Source: Hoeflea algicola
GTDB lineage: Bacteria > Pseudomonadota > Alphaproteobacteria > Rhizobiales > Rhizobiaceae
Assembly (NCBI RefSeq): GCF_026619415.1
Contig: NZ_JAOVZR010000001.1
Location: 186,001 to 250,000 of the forward strand
DNA: 64,000 nt
Reading direction: 5' to 3'
In this document: positions 55,021 to 63,461 of the stretch, one piece after another
How positions within the stretch are numbered: the first letter of the stretch is position 1
Layout of the letters: each line of letters opens with the position of its first letter
Position numbers and translations under genes: made by a program
Notes under the pieces: generated by a model
What the model was told of the DNA's origin: nothing
Seen by the model: only the letters and a program-made list of their open reading frames with translations
The model's database searches: none

Positions 55021-56285
55021 CCCCGGCTTCAAACGCCAATTGCTGCGCGACAACGGCCGTCGCCGAGATCAACCGCTCCTGCCATTGCCTGCCGTTTGAT
55101 GCTGCCGTCCGTCGGGATCGGGTGTCATCCGGCAGTCACAATCCGCGGCTGCCAGGCCTGCTCGCGGATCGGCCCGGGCTCTATGCCGGCACGGCAGTGT
55201 TCCTTGCCCGCGACCACTACCTGCAGATGGCCCAATTGGTGGAGGCAGTTGCCCACAGCACGGAAACCAACTCTTATGAGGTAGCCATTCACGCACGTGA
55301 TCCAGGTATCGACCTGACGTGCCAGCAGGAAAGCCAGGGCCTGTTGATGGGTTTTGATTTTCATGTCTCGGCCGATGGGCCGCGGCTGATCGAAATCAAC
55401 ACCAATGCCGGCGCGGCCTTCCTCGCCAAGCAATTTGCCGAGCCAGGGTCATCCTGTTTGCCTGTCGGAACAAACCGTCCGGATTTTACCGAGTCCCGGC
55501 TCGACGATTTGCTGGTGTCGATGTTCTTGGACGAATGGAACACTCTGCGACGGGGCGAACAACTTGGTACGCTCGCCATTGTCGATGAGAATCCCGAAAA
55601 CCAGTATCTCTACCCCGATATGCTGCTTGCCGCCGAACTGCTCAATTCGCGTGGTATTCGCACGCTGATTGTCGACCCATCGGCGCTTACCTATCGCGAC
55701 GGCGCATTGCGCCATGACGGTGAAACCATCGATATGGTCTATAACCGGCTCACCGACTTCAAACTCGAAGCCGACAGCAGCCGGGCGCTGCAACAGGCAT
55801 ATCTGGAGGACGGGGCGGTGATCTCGCCGTCGCCGCGCCACCATGCGCTCTATGCCGACAAGCGCAATCTCGTGCTGCTCGGTGGCGCTGATGGTACGCC
55901 TGGAGCGGTGGAGGCCGATCTCCGCGTCATGATTCCGCTGACGCAAACGGTTGGCCTGATCGATCCGGCAGCTGCCTGGAAGGCGCGCAAGTCCAAGTTT
56001 TTCAAACCCGCGGGCGGCTTTGGCAGTCGGGCTGCCTATCGTGGAGACAAGCTGACGACGGGTGTCTGGAAGACCATTCTGAACGGGGATTATGTTGCCC
56101 AGCAATATGTTGCGCCCGCCGATCGTGGTTTGCTGGTGGATGGGGTTCCGGTGCGGCTCAAATTCGATATCCGGCTCTACGCCTATGCCGGCAAGCCGTT
56201 GTTCCCGGTGGCGCGGATGTACTCGGGGCAGACCACGAATTTCCGTACGTCCGGCGGCGGTCTGGCTCCGGTGATCCTGGTTTGA
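55014..56285 (+). CDS. ATP-grasp-like protein with cysteine-rich N-terminus, function unknown
   Basis: 423 residues from ATG 55014, inside the ArsR stop region. The N-terminus carries C10-C11 and C23-H-C25 (NANCCATTAVAE, then SCHCLPFD). The body has features of a glutathione synthetase- or circularly permuted ATP-grasp enzyme: GLLMGFDFHVSADGPRLIEI followed by NTNAGAAF, TIDMVYNRLTDFKLE, SKFFKPAGGFGSRAAYRGDK (glycine-rich ATP loop) and VRLKFDIRLYAYAG. ATP-grasp enzymes ligate a carboxylate to an amine or thiol. The substrate is unknown; pairing with a cysteine-rich ArsR suggests metal(loid) or thiol-stress physiology. A terminator follows on the opposite strand. Confidence 0.7.
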   Translation: MLTPASNANCCATTAVAEINRSCHCLPFDAAVRRDRVSSGSHNPRLPGLLADRPGLYAGTAVFLARDHYLQMAQLVEAVAHSTETNSYEVAIHARDPGIDLTCQQESQGLLMGFDFHVSADGPRLIEINTNAGAAFLAKQFAEPGSSCLPVGTNRPDFTESRLDDLLVSMFLDEWNTLRRGEQLGTLAIVDENPENQYLYPDMLLAAELLNSRGIRTLIVDPSALTYRDGALRHDGETIDMVYNRLTDFKLEADSSRALQQAYLEDGAVISPSPRHHALYADKRNLVLLGGADGTPGAVEADLRVMIPLTQTVGLIDPAAAWKARKSKFFKPAGGFGSRAAYRGDKLTTGVWKTILNGDYVAQQYVAPADRGLLVDGVPVRLKFDIRLYAYAGKPLFPVARMYSGQTTNFRTSGGGLAPVILV

Positions 56286-56304
56286 TGCCTGCGATCAGGA
56301 AATG

Positions 56305-56336
56305 AAAAACCGCCCGGAACGAGGTCCCGGGCGGTT
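56305..56336 (-). terminator. Rho-independent terminator of the ribosomal operon
   Basis: AACCGCCCGG (56308-56317) pairs with CCGGGCGGTT (56327-56336). Read on the minus strand the stem is followed by TTTTT (complement of 56305-56309), the standard form, 27 bases after the rplI stop. It may also help end the convergent ATP-grasp-like transcript. Confidence 0.85.
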
Positions 56337-56362
56337 GATGTGTGCGATCAGATGGCCTGATG

Positions 56363-56983
56363 TCAGGCGTTGTATTCGTTCTCGCCGGCGCCTTCATTGC
56401 CTTCGCCGTCTTCGTCGTCATTGTAGTCCGGATCGTTGGCAGCAGCTTCTTCTGCTTCCGCAACGGCTTCCTCATCAATGCCATAGATGGCATCGGCGGA
56501 GGAAAGATCCTCACCCTTGAACTGACGCTCGGCTTCATCAGCGGAACGGGCAACGTTGAAGGTCACTTCGACATTGACTTCGGCATGCAGCGCCAGCGGC
56601 ACGGTGTGCAGGCCGATGGTTTTTACCGGGTTGTTCATGTCGACCTGGCTACGGCCGATGGTGAAGCCGTTGTCGGCGAGAACGGCGATCACGTCGCGGG
56701 CAGCGACTGAACCGTAAAGCTGACCGGTTTCGCCGGCCGAACGGACGACCACGAAGGTCTTGCCGTTGAGCTTTTCGGCGATCTGCTCGGCTTCCGTCTT
56801 GCGCTCGAGGTTACGGGCTTCCAGCACCGTGCGCTCGGCTTCAAAACGGGTCTTGTTGGCGGCGTTGGCGCGCAGCGCCTTGCCCTGCGGCAGCAGGAAG
56901 TTGCGTGCGTAGCCGTCGCGAACCTTTACAGTGTCGCCCATCTGGCCGAGCTTGGCGATGCGTTCAAGAAGAATGACGTCCAT
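56363..56983 (-). CDS. rplI: 50S ribosomal protein L9 (bL9)
   Basis: 206 residues: the N-terminal rRNA-binding domain [20 protein letters not shown] and [16 protein letters not shown] is followed by the long connecting helix and the C-terminal domain ([19 protein letters not shown]). It is longer than E. coli L9 (about 149) owing to an acidic tail of about 45 residues ([18 protein letters not shown]...), common in rhizobial L9. AAGGA precedes the start. Last gene of the rpsF-rpsR-DUF2232-rplI operon. Confidence 0.97.
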   Translation of the reverse strand: MDVILLERIAKLGQMGDTVKVRDGYARNFLLPQGKALRANAANKTRFEAERTVLEARNLERKTEAEQIAEKLNGKTFVVVRSAGETGQLYGSVAARDVIAVLADNGFTIGRSQVDMNNPVKTIGLHTVPLALHAEVNVEVTFNVARSADEAERQFKGEDLSSADAIYGIDEEAVAEAEEAAANDPDYNDDEDGEGNEGAGENEYNA

Positions 56984-57015
56984 TGTGGTGTCCTTTCAAG
57001 GAGTTGTTCAGGGTG

Positions 57016-57984
57016 TCAGGGGTTGGAATCGGGGCCGGGACCGGGGCCGCCGGTCACCGTCAGTGTGCGGGCAGTGTCGAACAGCCCGAGAAACAGAAAG
57101 AAGCCGAGCGGCAGCGTGAACACCACCGTCGAAAGATAGGCCATCCACAACAGCAGGCCACGCGCCGGCTTGCCGCGTGTACGCTTGTGAGCGATGGCGA
57201 AACCGGCTGCCACGAAGCCGATGCCGAAAGCCCCGATAATGGTCCAGCCGACCAGGGCGGCAACACCGGGCACAAAACTCAGCACAACGCCGGCGCCAAG
57301 TCCGACTGCGCCCATGGACGGCATCCGCAACTGTGTAGGAAGATCGTCCTTCGGTCGCCGTGAACGACCCGACAGGCGCACGATTGCAGAGGCGACATAC
57401 CAGCCGGCGAGCAGGATCAGCACCCAGATCGCCGCCTGGATGGCGGGGAGGGCAAACAGGAAGAACCGTTTCATCTCGGCAATGCCGGTTGCGGTAGGCT
57501 GGTATTCGGCGTTGTTCAACTTCAGTGCTTCGACAAACATGTCGACCAGTTCGCCGATGAAATCCTCGCCATAACCCATCGCCAGGCCGACAGCGAACAG
57601 GCCTGTGCAGACCACGGACGAAATGCTCAAGAGGATGTCTGACAGCGGATACCAGGCGACCGCGCCCTCGGGCCCGCCAAGTTCCTCGGCCGGTCGGCCG
57701 AGATTGGACAGATGTGCGATCCAGGCGGCTGGCGCCAACGTCGTGACGGCGGTCACCAGCGCAGCCTCCGGCGTGGTGGCAAGGCCGACAATGGCCATCG
57801 CCGTAGCAACCGCGACAATCGAGGCGAGGTTGGACCAGCCCAGTCCGGCAATCAGGATCGGCAGCGCTGCAGTGGCGAACATCAGAAAGGAAAGACCGGA
57901 AGTGTAGCCGGCGCTGACAAGCAGAAGCGCGGCGGATACGCCGGCGAGCAGGCCCACAAGGAGCGATGTGCTTTGCTGTGTCAT
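57016..57984 (-). CDS. DUF2232 membrane protein
   Basis: 322 residues from the ATG complementary to 57982-57984 (AGGACAG upstream). About eight TM helices: LLVGLLAGVSAALLLVSAGY, LMFATAALPILIAGLGWSNL, AVGLAMGYGEDFIGELVDMF, LFALPAIQAAIWVLILLAGW and others. DUF2232 proteins lie between rpsR and rplI in many Hyphomicrobiales; they are YybS-like integral membrane proteins without proven function. Confidence 0.88.
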   Translation of the reverse strand: MTQQSTSLLVGLLAGVSAALLLVSAGYTSGLSFLMFATAALPILIAGLGWSNLASIVAVATAMAIVGLATTPEAALVTAVTTLAPAAWIAHLSNLGRPAEELGGPEGAVAWYPLSDILLSISSVVCTGLFAVGLAMGYGEDFIGELVDMFVEALKLNNAEYQPTATGIAEMKRFFLFALPAIQAAIWVLILLAGWYVASAIVRLSGRSRRPKDDLPTQLRMPSMGAVGLGAGVVLSFVPGVAALVGWTIIGAFGIGFVAAGFAIAHKRTRGKPARGLLLWMAYLSTVVFTLPLGFFLFLGLFDTARTLTVTGGPGPGPDSNP

Positions 57985-58097
57985 AAGTCGCTGTCCTGCG
58001 TTCAAGCAGTTAGAGGTCAGTCGCGACCGATTTCGCGCCTCAACCCCAACCCGGGAGAGTGTTGACCCAGACCCCGCGCCCGTTCGCGGGAAGGGAA

Positions 58098-58124
58098 CGG
58101 AACCCTGCGTTAGGCAGGGTTCCG
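58098..58124 (-). promoter_or_regulatory. Intercistronic hairpin between rpsR and DUF2232
   Basis: CGGAACCCTGC (58098-58108) and its exact complement at 58114-58124 form an 11-bp stem with a 5-nt loop nine bases after the rpsR stop. No T run. It may protect the rpsF-rpsR message or lower transcription into the membrane protein gene. Confidence 0.5.
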
Positions 58125-58132
58125 AAAAGGTC

Positions 58133-58381
58133 CTACTTCAGCACGTAAGGCAGCAGGCCGAGGAAACGTGCACGCTTGATCGCCCGGGCGAGTTCGCGCT
58201 GCTTCTTCTGGCTCACGGCAGTGATGCGTGAAGGAACAATCTTGCCGCGCTCGGAAATGTAGCGCTGCAGCAGACGTACGTCCTTGTAATCGATCCGCGG
58301 TGCATTGGCGCCCGAGAACGGGCAGGTCTTGCGACGGCGGTGGAACGGACGGCGTGTCGGGATCTGGTTGATGTCGACCAT
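58133..58381 (-). CDS. rpsR: 30S ribosomal protein S18 (bS18)
   Basis: 82 residues, standard length: [40 protein letters not shown] and [20 protein letters not shown] are the S18 signature blocks. AGGAGAA precedes the ATG. It binds S6 in the 30S platform, and its gene lies 11 bases downstream of rpsF. Confidence 0.98.
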   Translation of the reverse strand: MVDINQIPTRRPFHRRRKTCPFSGANAPRIDYKDVRLLQRYISERGKIVPSRITAVSQKKQRELARAIKRARFLGLLPYVLK

Positions 58382-58392
58382 TGTCTGTTCTC

Positions 58393-58812
58393 CTATTCGC
58401 GGTCTTCGCGCGGACGGCGCGGGCCACGATCGCCGCGGTCACCGCGATCGCCTCGGTCACGGTCGCCGCCACGCGGGCGGTCGTCACGTTCGCGCTTCTG
58501 AAGCATGGCCGACGGGCCTTCTTCATGAGCAGCAACCGAGACGGTCATGAAGCGAAGAATGTCTTCGTTGAAGCGCATCTGACGCTCCATTTCCTTCACG
58601 GCATCCGACGGTGCGTCGATGTCCATCAGCGCGTAATGCGCCTTGCGGTTCTTGTTGATACGGTAAGTAAGGGACTTCAGCCCCCAGTGTTCAATACGCC
58701 CGACTTTGCCGCCGTTTGCCTCGATCACACCCTTGTACTGGTCCACAAGGGCTTCGACCTGCTGGCTGGAAACATCCTGTCGGGCAAGGAGTACATGTTC
58801 ATATAGAGCCAT
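58393..58812 (-). CDS. rpsF: 30S ribosomal protein S6 (bS6)
   Basis: 139 residues: [40 protein letters not shown] and [13 protein letters not shown] define S6. The C-terminal tail is a long charged low-complexity run of Arg, Asp and Gly ([20 protein letters not shown]), a tail type common in alphaproteobacteria. First gene of the operon, with a leader of about 200 bases. Confidence 0.97.
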   Translation of the reverse strand: MALYEHVLLARQDVSSQQVEALVDQYKGVIEANGGKVGRIEHWGLKSLTYRINKNRKAHYALMDIDAPSDAVKEMERQMRFNEDILRFMTVSVAAHEEGPSAMLQKRERDDRPRGGDRDRGDRGDRGDRGPRRPREDRE

Positions 58813-59390
58813 GATTGACTTGCCTTTCTTGCATTTTACATCACCCGGGTCCGGCGCTAAGCCCCAGCGACTTGTCCTGTCGGCGGTAAGCCGGGCAAGA
58901 AAGACGTGGTATCGAGACGGTCGTGAGCGGAGACACGGGAGGCCGGAGCGCTTTTGCCCCTAGGACCCTTTGACAAGGATCGCACCCTCCGTTCAGCCAC
59001 CAGCCAGATGACCGGGTGTTCGAACAAGGGGGCTTATACGCGGTTTTTGCTGCATTGCAAGACCAAAGCCCCCAGTCGGGACAAAGGCGGGCCACAAACC
59101 GAATTGTCGGGCCGGCCGTCATGATATCTGCCCCTGCCTCTGCAAGGCGGGGGTAAAAGCGTGTTGTTTCCTGCTCCACCATAGCAGGCAGGCGTCGGGG
59201 TTTTCAGATAAATACAAACCTACATAGTTTTCAGTCTGCATTTTTACCCTGAATTCGTACGGGTAACTACTATATGGCCAGCTTAACCCCGGATTCATTG
59301 GAAGCTGAACAGTATGCATTCAAAATCTTGCGCTGGAATTGCCGTCCGGCGGCGAAATTGGTCTGATTGTTGAAACAGAAGGAAACGCTT
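58813..59390. other. Intergenic region between divergent rpsF and the molybdopterin-fold gene
   Basis: No gene is supported in this 578-base stretch. It holds the probable rpsF promoter (59033-59060, minus strand) with a leader of about 200 bases. There is also an inverted repeat TTACCC-N11-GGGTAA at 59244-59266, about 125 bases before the plus-strand gene, of unknown meaning. The leader may hold the S6:S18 autoregulatory structure known for rpsF in other bacteria; I could not verify its fold. Confidence 0.45.
59033..59060 (-). promoter_or_regulatory. Sigma-70-type promoter for rpsF operon
   Basis: On the minus strand TTGCAA (59055-59060) and TATAAG (59033-59038) are separated by 16 bases, close to the housekeeping consensus. 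Predicted start is near 59026, giving a leader of about 210 bases to rpsF. Confidence 0.5.
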
Positions 59391-59879
59391 ATGTCTTTAT
59401 TCCTGAAGGCCCTGCTTGTCGGCGCGACACTCATGCTTGGTGGCATCTCTGCCCAGGCCGCAGATTCTGACAAGGTGGTGCTGACTGTCTCCGGAAAAGT
59501 GACCAACGGCGAAGCGGTGGACTTTACGGTCGCCGAACTCGAAGCGCTTGGCACGTCGACCATCACCACCACTTCGCCCTGGGAAACTGATCCAGTTACT
59601 TTTGAAGGCGTGCCAATTGCGGCGTTGCTGCTGGCCGTGGGAGCGACCGGTGACGCTGCGGCCGTTGTGGCACTCAACAAATACCGCACCGAGATACCTG
59701 TCTCTGATTTCACCGATCATGGCGTCATCCTTGCAAGCAAGAAAAATGGTGAGCGTATGCCGATCAGCGACAAGGGGCCGCTGTTAGTCGTCTATCCCTT
59801 CGACGACAAGCCCGAATTGAACACGGAAATCTATCATTCGCGGTCTGCCTGGCAGGTTCGCGGCATCATCATCGAATAG
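59391..59879 (+). CDS. Periplasmic molybdopterin-dependent oxidoreductase-fold protein
   Basis: 162 residues from ATG 59391 (AAGGAAA upstream). Signal peptide FLKALLVGATLMLGGISAQA. The mature domain VLTVSGKVTNGEAVDFTVAE, LEALGTSTITTTSPW, VTFEGVPIAALLLAVGATG, GERMPISDKGPLLVVYPFDD and SRSAWQVRGIIIE matches short proteins related to the sulfite oxidase molybdopterin fold. It lacks the usual cofactor-binding cysteine, so it is more likely a sensor or binding protein than an enzyme. It is 26 bases upstream of a GGDEF-EAL gene. Confidence 0.75.
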   Translation: MSLFLKALLVGATLMLGGISAQAADSDKVVLTVSGKVTNGEAVDFTVAELEALGTSTITTTSPWETDPVTFEGVPIAALLLAVGATGDAAAVVALNKYRTEIPVSDFTDHGVILASKKNGERMPISDKGPLLVVYPFDDKPELNTEIYHSRSAWQVRGIIIE

Positions 59880-59905
59880 TTCGAGTTCAAAAGACCATCC
59901 CATTC

Positions 59906-61888
59906 ATGCGGCTTCCCAAAACCACATTCAACCTGATCGCGATTGTCAGCCTTGTCGCCCTCGGCGCCATTGGCTGGATTCATGCAGGTCTCGTGGCCGA
60001 ATCCGAGGAGTCCGTCGCCCGCTCAGCCCGCTATGACGTGACATGGACGGGTTCGGCGGGGCGGATGGAAATTCTGGAACTGCAAAAGTGGGTGTCCGAC
60101 TATATCGCTAGCGGCAGTGCGGATGACGCTGCCCAGGTAGAGCTGTACAGCCAGATCGTCGAAGGTCGGTTGAACAACTGGAACGCGGGCAAATTTGGTG
60201 AGTATATCGATCAATCGCCCGAACGCCGCGCCACGTTCAACCAGATCCGGGCTGAATTTGGCGAAGCGGTCACAGAATTTGCCAATCTTGACGACCCGCA
60301 GGTTCAACAACGCATCGTCAGAAAACTCGCGAAGATCGCTCCGGTCATCCATCGTATTGGCGCTGACGCTCACACCAACACAATGATGGTCAATGGCGCA
60401 ATTCGCACGCAACTGGCCGAAGAGCAACGTGTGCAGAAATACCTGTCCTTCGGACTGATTGGTGTCGGCGCATTGCTATTGCTGGTGATGATGTATCAGA
60501 ACAGATCGCTCGAACGCGCCCATCGCGCGGCCCGCGAAGCTGCGACGGAATTCTCTGATCTTGCCCACCATGATGGCCTGACCGGTCTTCCCAACCGGCT
60601 CGCCTTCAAGCGCGACTTTGACGCAGCCATGGCCGCCAACGATGGCGAAAGCAATATGCTGGCGGTGTTTGCCGTCGACCTCGACGGCTTCAAGGCAGTC
60701 AATGATCTGCTCGGCCACGCCGCCGGCGATGAATTGCTGGTCACGGTTGCCAAGCGTCTCAGGCGGCTGGTCGCCGAGGCGGGTTTGGGCAATATCGTTT
60801 CCCGCTTTGGTGGAGATGAGTTCGTCGTGCTGTTGCAGGGCGAGGCTGCCTTTGATCGACATGAAGCCATTGCCGCAGAAATGCTGACTGAACTGAGCCA
60901 GCCCTACCTCATTCAGAACAGCACGGTAGCGATCGGCGCCACGATCGGTTTGGCGCTGCTTGACCGGGTCAGGGATTCGGCCTCCAATCCCTTGCTGGAC
61001 GCTGATCTGGCGCTCAGCAATGCCAAGGCACTTGGCAAGGGGATTGTGGTAACCTTCGATCCCTCCATGCGTAAGGATTTCGAAAGGCGTGGCCGCCTCG
61101 AAACCAATCTCAAACATGCACTCACCAATGGTGATATCTTCCCGTTTTACCAGCCGCAGATGGACATCAGGAACGGGCAACTGGTTGGCTTCGAGGCCCT
61201 GGCGCGCTGGAAGCATTCTGAACTGGGCTGGATCGGGCCGAACGAATTCATCCCGATCGCCGAAACATCGTCGCAGATTGTCGAACTGGGACGTTGTATT
61301 CTGACCACAGCATGCGTCGATGCGATGGCGTTTCCCGACAACATCAGGGTATCGGTCAATCTTTCGGTTGGCCAGATGTTGCGTGACGATGTCATCGGCA
61401 TGGTGACCGGCATCCTCGCCAGCACCGGTTTCCCGGCGCACCGACTGACGCTGGAAGTGACAGAATCGGTGATGATGTCAGAGCCGGAACTGGCCACCCG
61501 CATTCTCAACGGTCTCAAGGATCTCGGCATCTCGATTGCGCTGGATGATTTTGGAACCGGCTATTCGGCGCTGTCCTATCTCAGGCAGTTTGACTGGGAC
61601 GAACTGAAGATCGACAAGTCCTTCGTGGACGATCTTGGCGACGATCCGCGGGCGTTGTCGATTGTCGAATCGGTGGTTGATCTGGCCACGGAACTTGGCA
61701 TGAAGGTCGTGGCTGAAGGGGTCGAGACCGGCGCTCAGCACGAGATCCTGCGCAAAAGCGGCTGCCACATTGCACAAGGCTATCTGCTTGGTCGCCCGCA
61801 GCCGATTGATCAGGTCCATCTGACCTTGCTCAAGTCCCTGGCCGAGAATGGGACTGACGTCGAAGCGAAAACCGCGGCCCGCAGCTAA
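59906..61888 (+). CDS. Membrane GGDEF-EAL cyclic-di-GMP protein
   Basis: 660 residues. TM1 (TTFNLIAIVSLVALGAIGWI), a periplasmic helical sensor of about 150 residues, TM2 (YLSFGLIGVGALLLLVMMYQ), a GGDEF domain with the intact motif SRFGGDEFVVLL, and an EAL domain with LVGFEALARWKH, VTESVMMSEPEL, DDFGTGYSALSYLRQFDWDE and KIDKSFVDDL. Both catalytic motifs look complete, so it may make or break c-di-GMP. The upstream periplasmic protein may deliver its signal, an inference from the conserved-looking pair. Confidence 0.93.
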   Translation: MRLPKTTFNLIAIVSLVALGAIGWIHAGLVAESEESVARSARYDVTWTGSAGRMEILELQKWVSDYIASGSADDAAQVELYSQIVEGRLNNWNAGKFGEYIDQSPERRATFNQIRAEFGEAVTEFANLDDPQVQQRIVRKLAKIAPVIHRIGADAHTNTMMVNGAIRTQLAEEQRVQKYLSFGLIGVGALLLLVMMYQNRSLERAHRAAREAATEFSDLAHHDGLTGLPNRLAFKRDFDAAMAANDGESNMLAVFAVDLDGFKAVNDLLGHAAGDELLVTVAKRLRRLVAEAGLGNIVSRFGGDEFVVLLQGEAAFDRHEAIAAEMLTELSQPYLIQNSTVAIGATIGLALLDRVRDSASNPLLDADLALSNAKALGKGIVVTFDPSMRKDFERRGRLETNLKHALTNGDIFPFYQPQMDIRNGQLVGFEALARWKHSELGWIGPNEFIPIAETSSQIVELGRCILTTACVDAMAFPDNIRVSVNLSVGQMLRDDVIGMVTGILASTGFPAHRLTLEVTESVMMSEPELATRILNGLKDLGISIALDDFGTGYSALSYLRQFDWDELKIDKSFVDDLGDDPRALSIVESVVDLATELGMKVVAEGVETGAQHEILRKSGCHIAQGYLLGRPQPIDQVHLTLLKSLAENGTDVEAKTAARS

Positions 61889-62027
61889 GGCCGGGCCGCT
61901 GCCGGAGATGCCGATACCATCGCTAAAATTGGAGCCGCTCTCGCTGACAGGGCCGCGAACGCTGAGCCGCCTGCGCACCGCAATCGCCGAAGTCGCTGGT
62001 GCATGGTTGTGATGTCGCTCCGGTGTC

Positions 62028-63308
62028 TTGCCAGAATCAGGTTTCGCGCAGACTGTACCGCCAGCAGAGATTTTCAGTTGCCTCATTTTCGCGGTAGCCA
62101 GCAAATTGATCCAGAACCGCCTTTCTCTTTCTGAATTTCCGCCGGCCCGCCCCGGTATCCATGCCTTTGCGACGCTGGCCGCCTGCGAAGCTGCAGCCCG
62201 TTCGACGCTGATATCGGTCTATCCGGTGTTGATGTACCGCGCGCTCGGCAATGCCGCGCGGGTCTCCGAAATCTACGTGCTTGTCGGTCTCACCAGCCTG
62301 GCCTTTGCCATGGGGGTGCCGCTGCTGGCGCGCTTCCTGCCGCGGCGCTGGCTTTACACGCTGGGCATCGTGATGATGATCTGCGGCAGCATCATCGGCG
62401 GCTTTCTGCCACTGCGGTTCGTGCCGTTTGCCGTCGCCGCCAACGCCGCCGGGCTGGTGATGTTGGCGATCTGTTTCAACGCTTATGTGATGGACTATGT
62501 CGAGCGCGCCTCGATGGGTCGCAACGAGAGTCGGCGGCTGCTCTACAGCGGCATCCCCTGGAGCGTCGGTCCTTTCCTGGGCGTGTTCCTGATGGACCTG
62601 CACCCGCAGATACCGTTTTTGATCTCGATCCTCGCCAGCCTGGTGATGCTGGCCTATTTCTGGCATCTGCGACTTGGCGACGGCAAGGCGATTACCAAGG
62701 CACGCAGGCCGCCGACCAATCCGCTGCGCTATGTGCCGCGCTTTTTCCGTCAGCCGACACTGGTGGCTGGCTGGTTCTTTGCCTGCCTGCGCTCGACCGG
62801 TTGGGCCGTCTATATTATTTATGTGCCGATTTTCGCGGTCAAATCAGGGCTGAGCGACCAGCTTGGCGGGCTGGCATTGTCGATCTCCAACGGTTTTTTG
62901 TTTCTTACCCCGCTGATGCTCGGGTTCCTGCAGAAAACCAGTGTGCGCAACGCCATCATCACCGGGTTTGCGGGCAGCGGAATCCTGTTTGTGATTGCAG
63001 CCCTGGCCTCGCCAGTGCCCTATGCGGCGCTTGCCATATTGCTGTCGGCGACATTGTTTCTGGTGCTGCTTGATGTCAGCGGCGGGCTGCCGTTCCTGCT
63101 CACCGTCAAGCCCTCCGAACGCACCGAGATGGCGGCGGTCTATGCCACCTACCGAGATGTCTCCGCGGTCAGCTCGCCGGCGCTCGCCCGGCTGGTGCTC
63201 GTATTCGTGCCGGTTCAGGGGGTGTTTGCGGCCACCGGCCTGGTACTGATTGGTTGCGCCTTCATCGCCCGGCGCACCCACCGCCGGCTTGGCGGGCGCA
63301 GGGTCTGA
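62028..63308 (+). CDS. MFS transporter
   Basis: Up to 426 residues. The start is unclear: TTG 62028 or TTG 62106, with no ATG before the first TM helix. Twelve TM helices follow: IYVLVGLTSLAFAMGVPLLA, TLGIVMMICGSIIGGFLPLR, WSVGPFLGVFLMDLHPQIPF, WAVYIIYVPIFAVKSGLSD and AVSSPALARLVLVFVPVQGV. The general MFS fold is clear; the subfamily and substrate are not. It stands alone between the c-di-GMP gene and the reductase. Confidence 0.82.
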   Translation: MPESGFAQTVPPAEIFSCLIFAVASKLIQNRLSLSEFPPARPGIHAFATLAACEAAARSTLISVYPVLMYRALGNAARVSEIYVLVGLTSLAFAMGVPLLARFLPRRWLYTLGIVMMICGSIIGGFLPLRFVPFAVAANAAGLVMLAICFNAYVMDYVERASMGRNESRRLLYSGIPWSVGPFLGVFLMDLHPQIPFLISILASLVMLAYFWHLRLGDGKAITKARRPPTNPLRYVPRFFRQPTLVAGWFFACLRSTGWAVYIIYVPIFAVKSGLSDQLGGLALSISNGFLFLTPLMLGFLQKTSVRNAIITGFAGSGILFVIAALASPVPYAALAILLSATLFLVLLDVSGGLPFLLTVKPSERTEMAAVYATYRDVSAVSSPALARLVLVFVPVQGVFAATGLVLIGCAFIARRTHRRLGGRRV

Positions 63309-63461
63309 AGCACCGCGCAAGCATCGGCCCACAAACCTATGAATTGACTCAGACATGGCACAAGGGATCCAGCATATTGTCAGCTGGAGGAGGGGCAGCA
63401 TCAACCTCGGGAAAGAAGCTGCCGCCGGCTCTTTTGCGTCAGGCCGGCGGCAGTCCTGATG

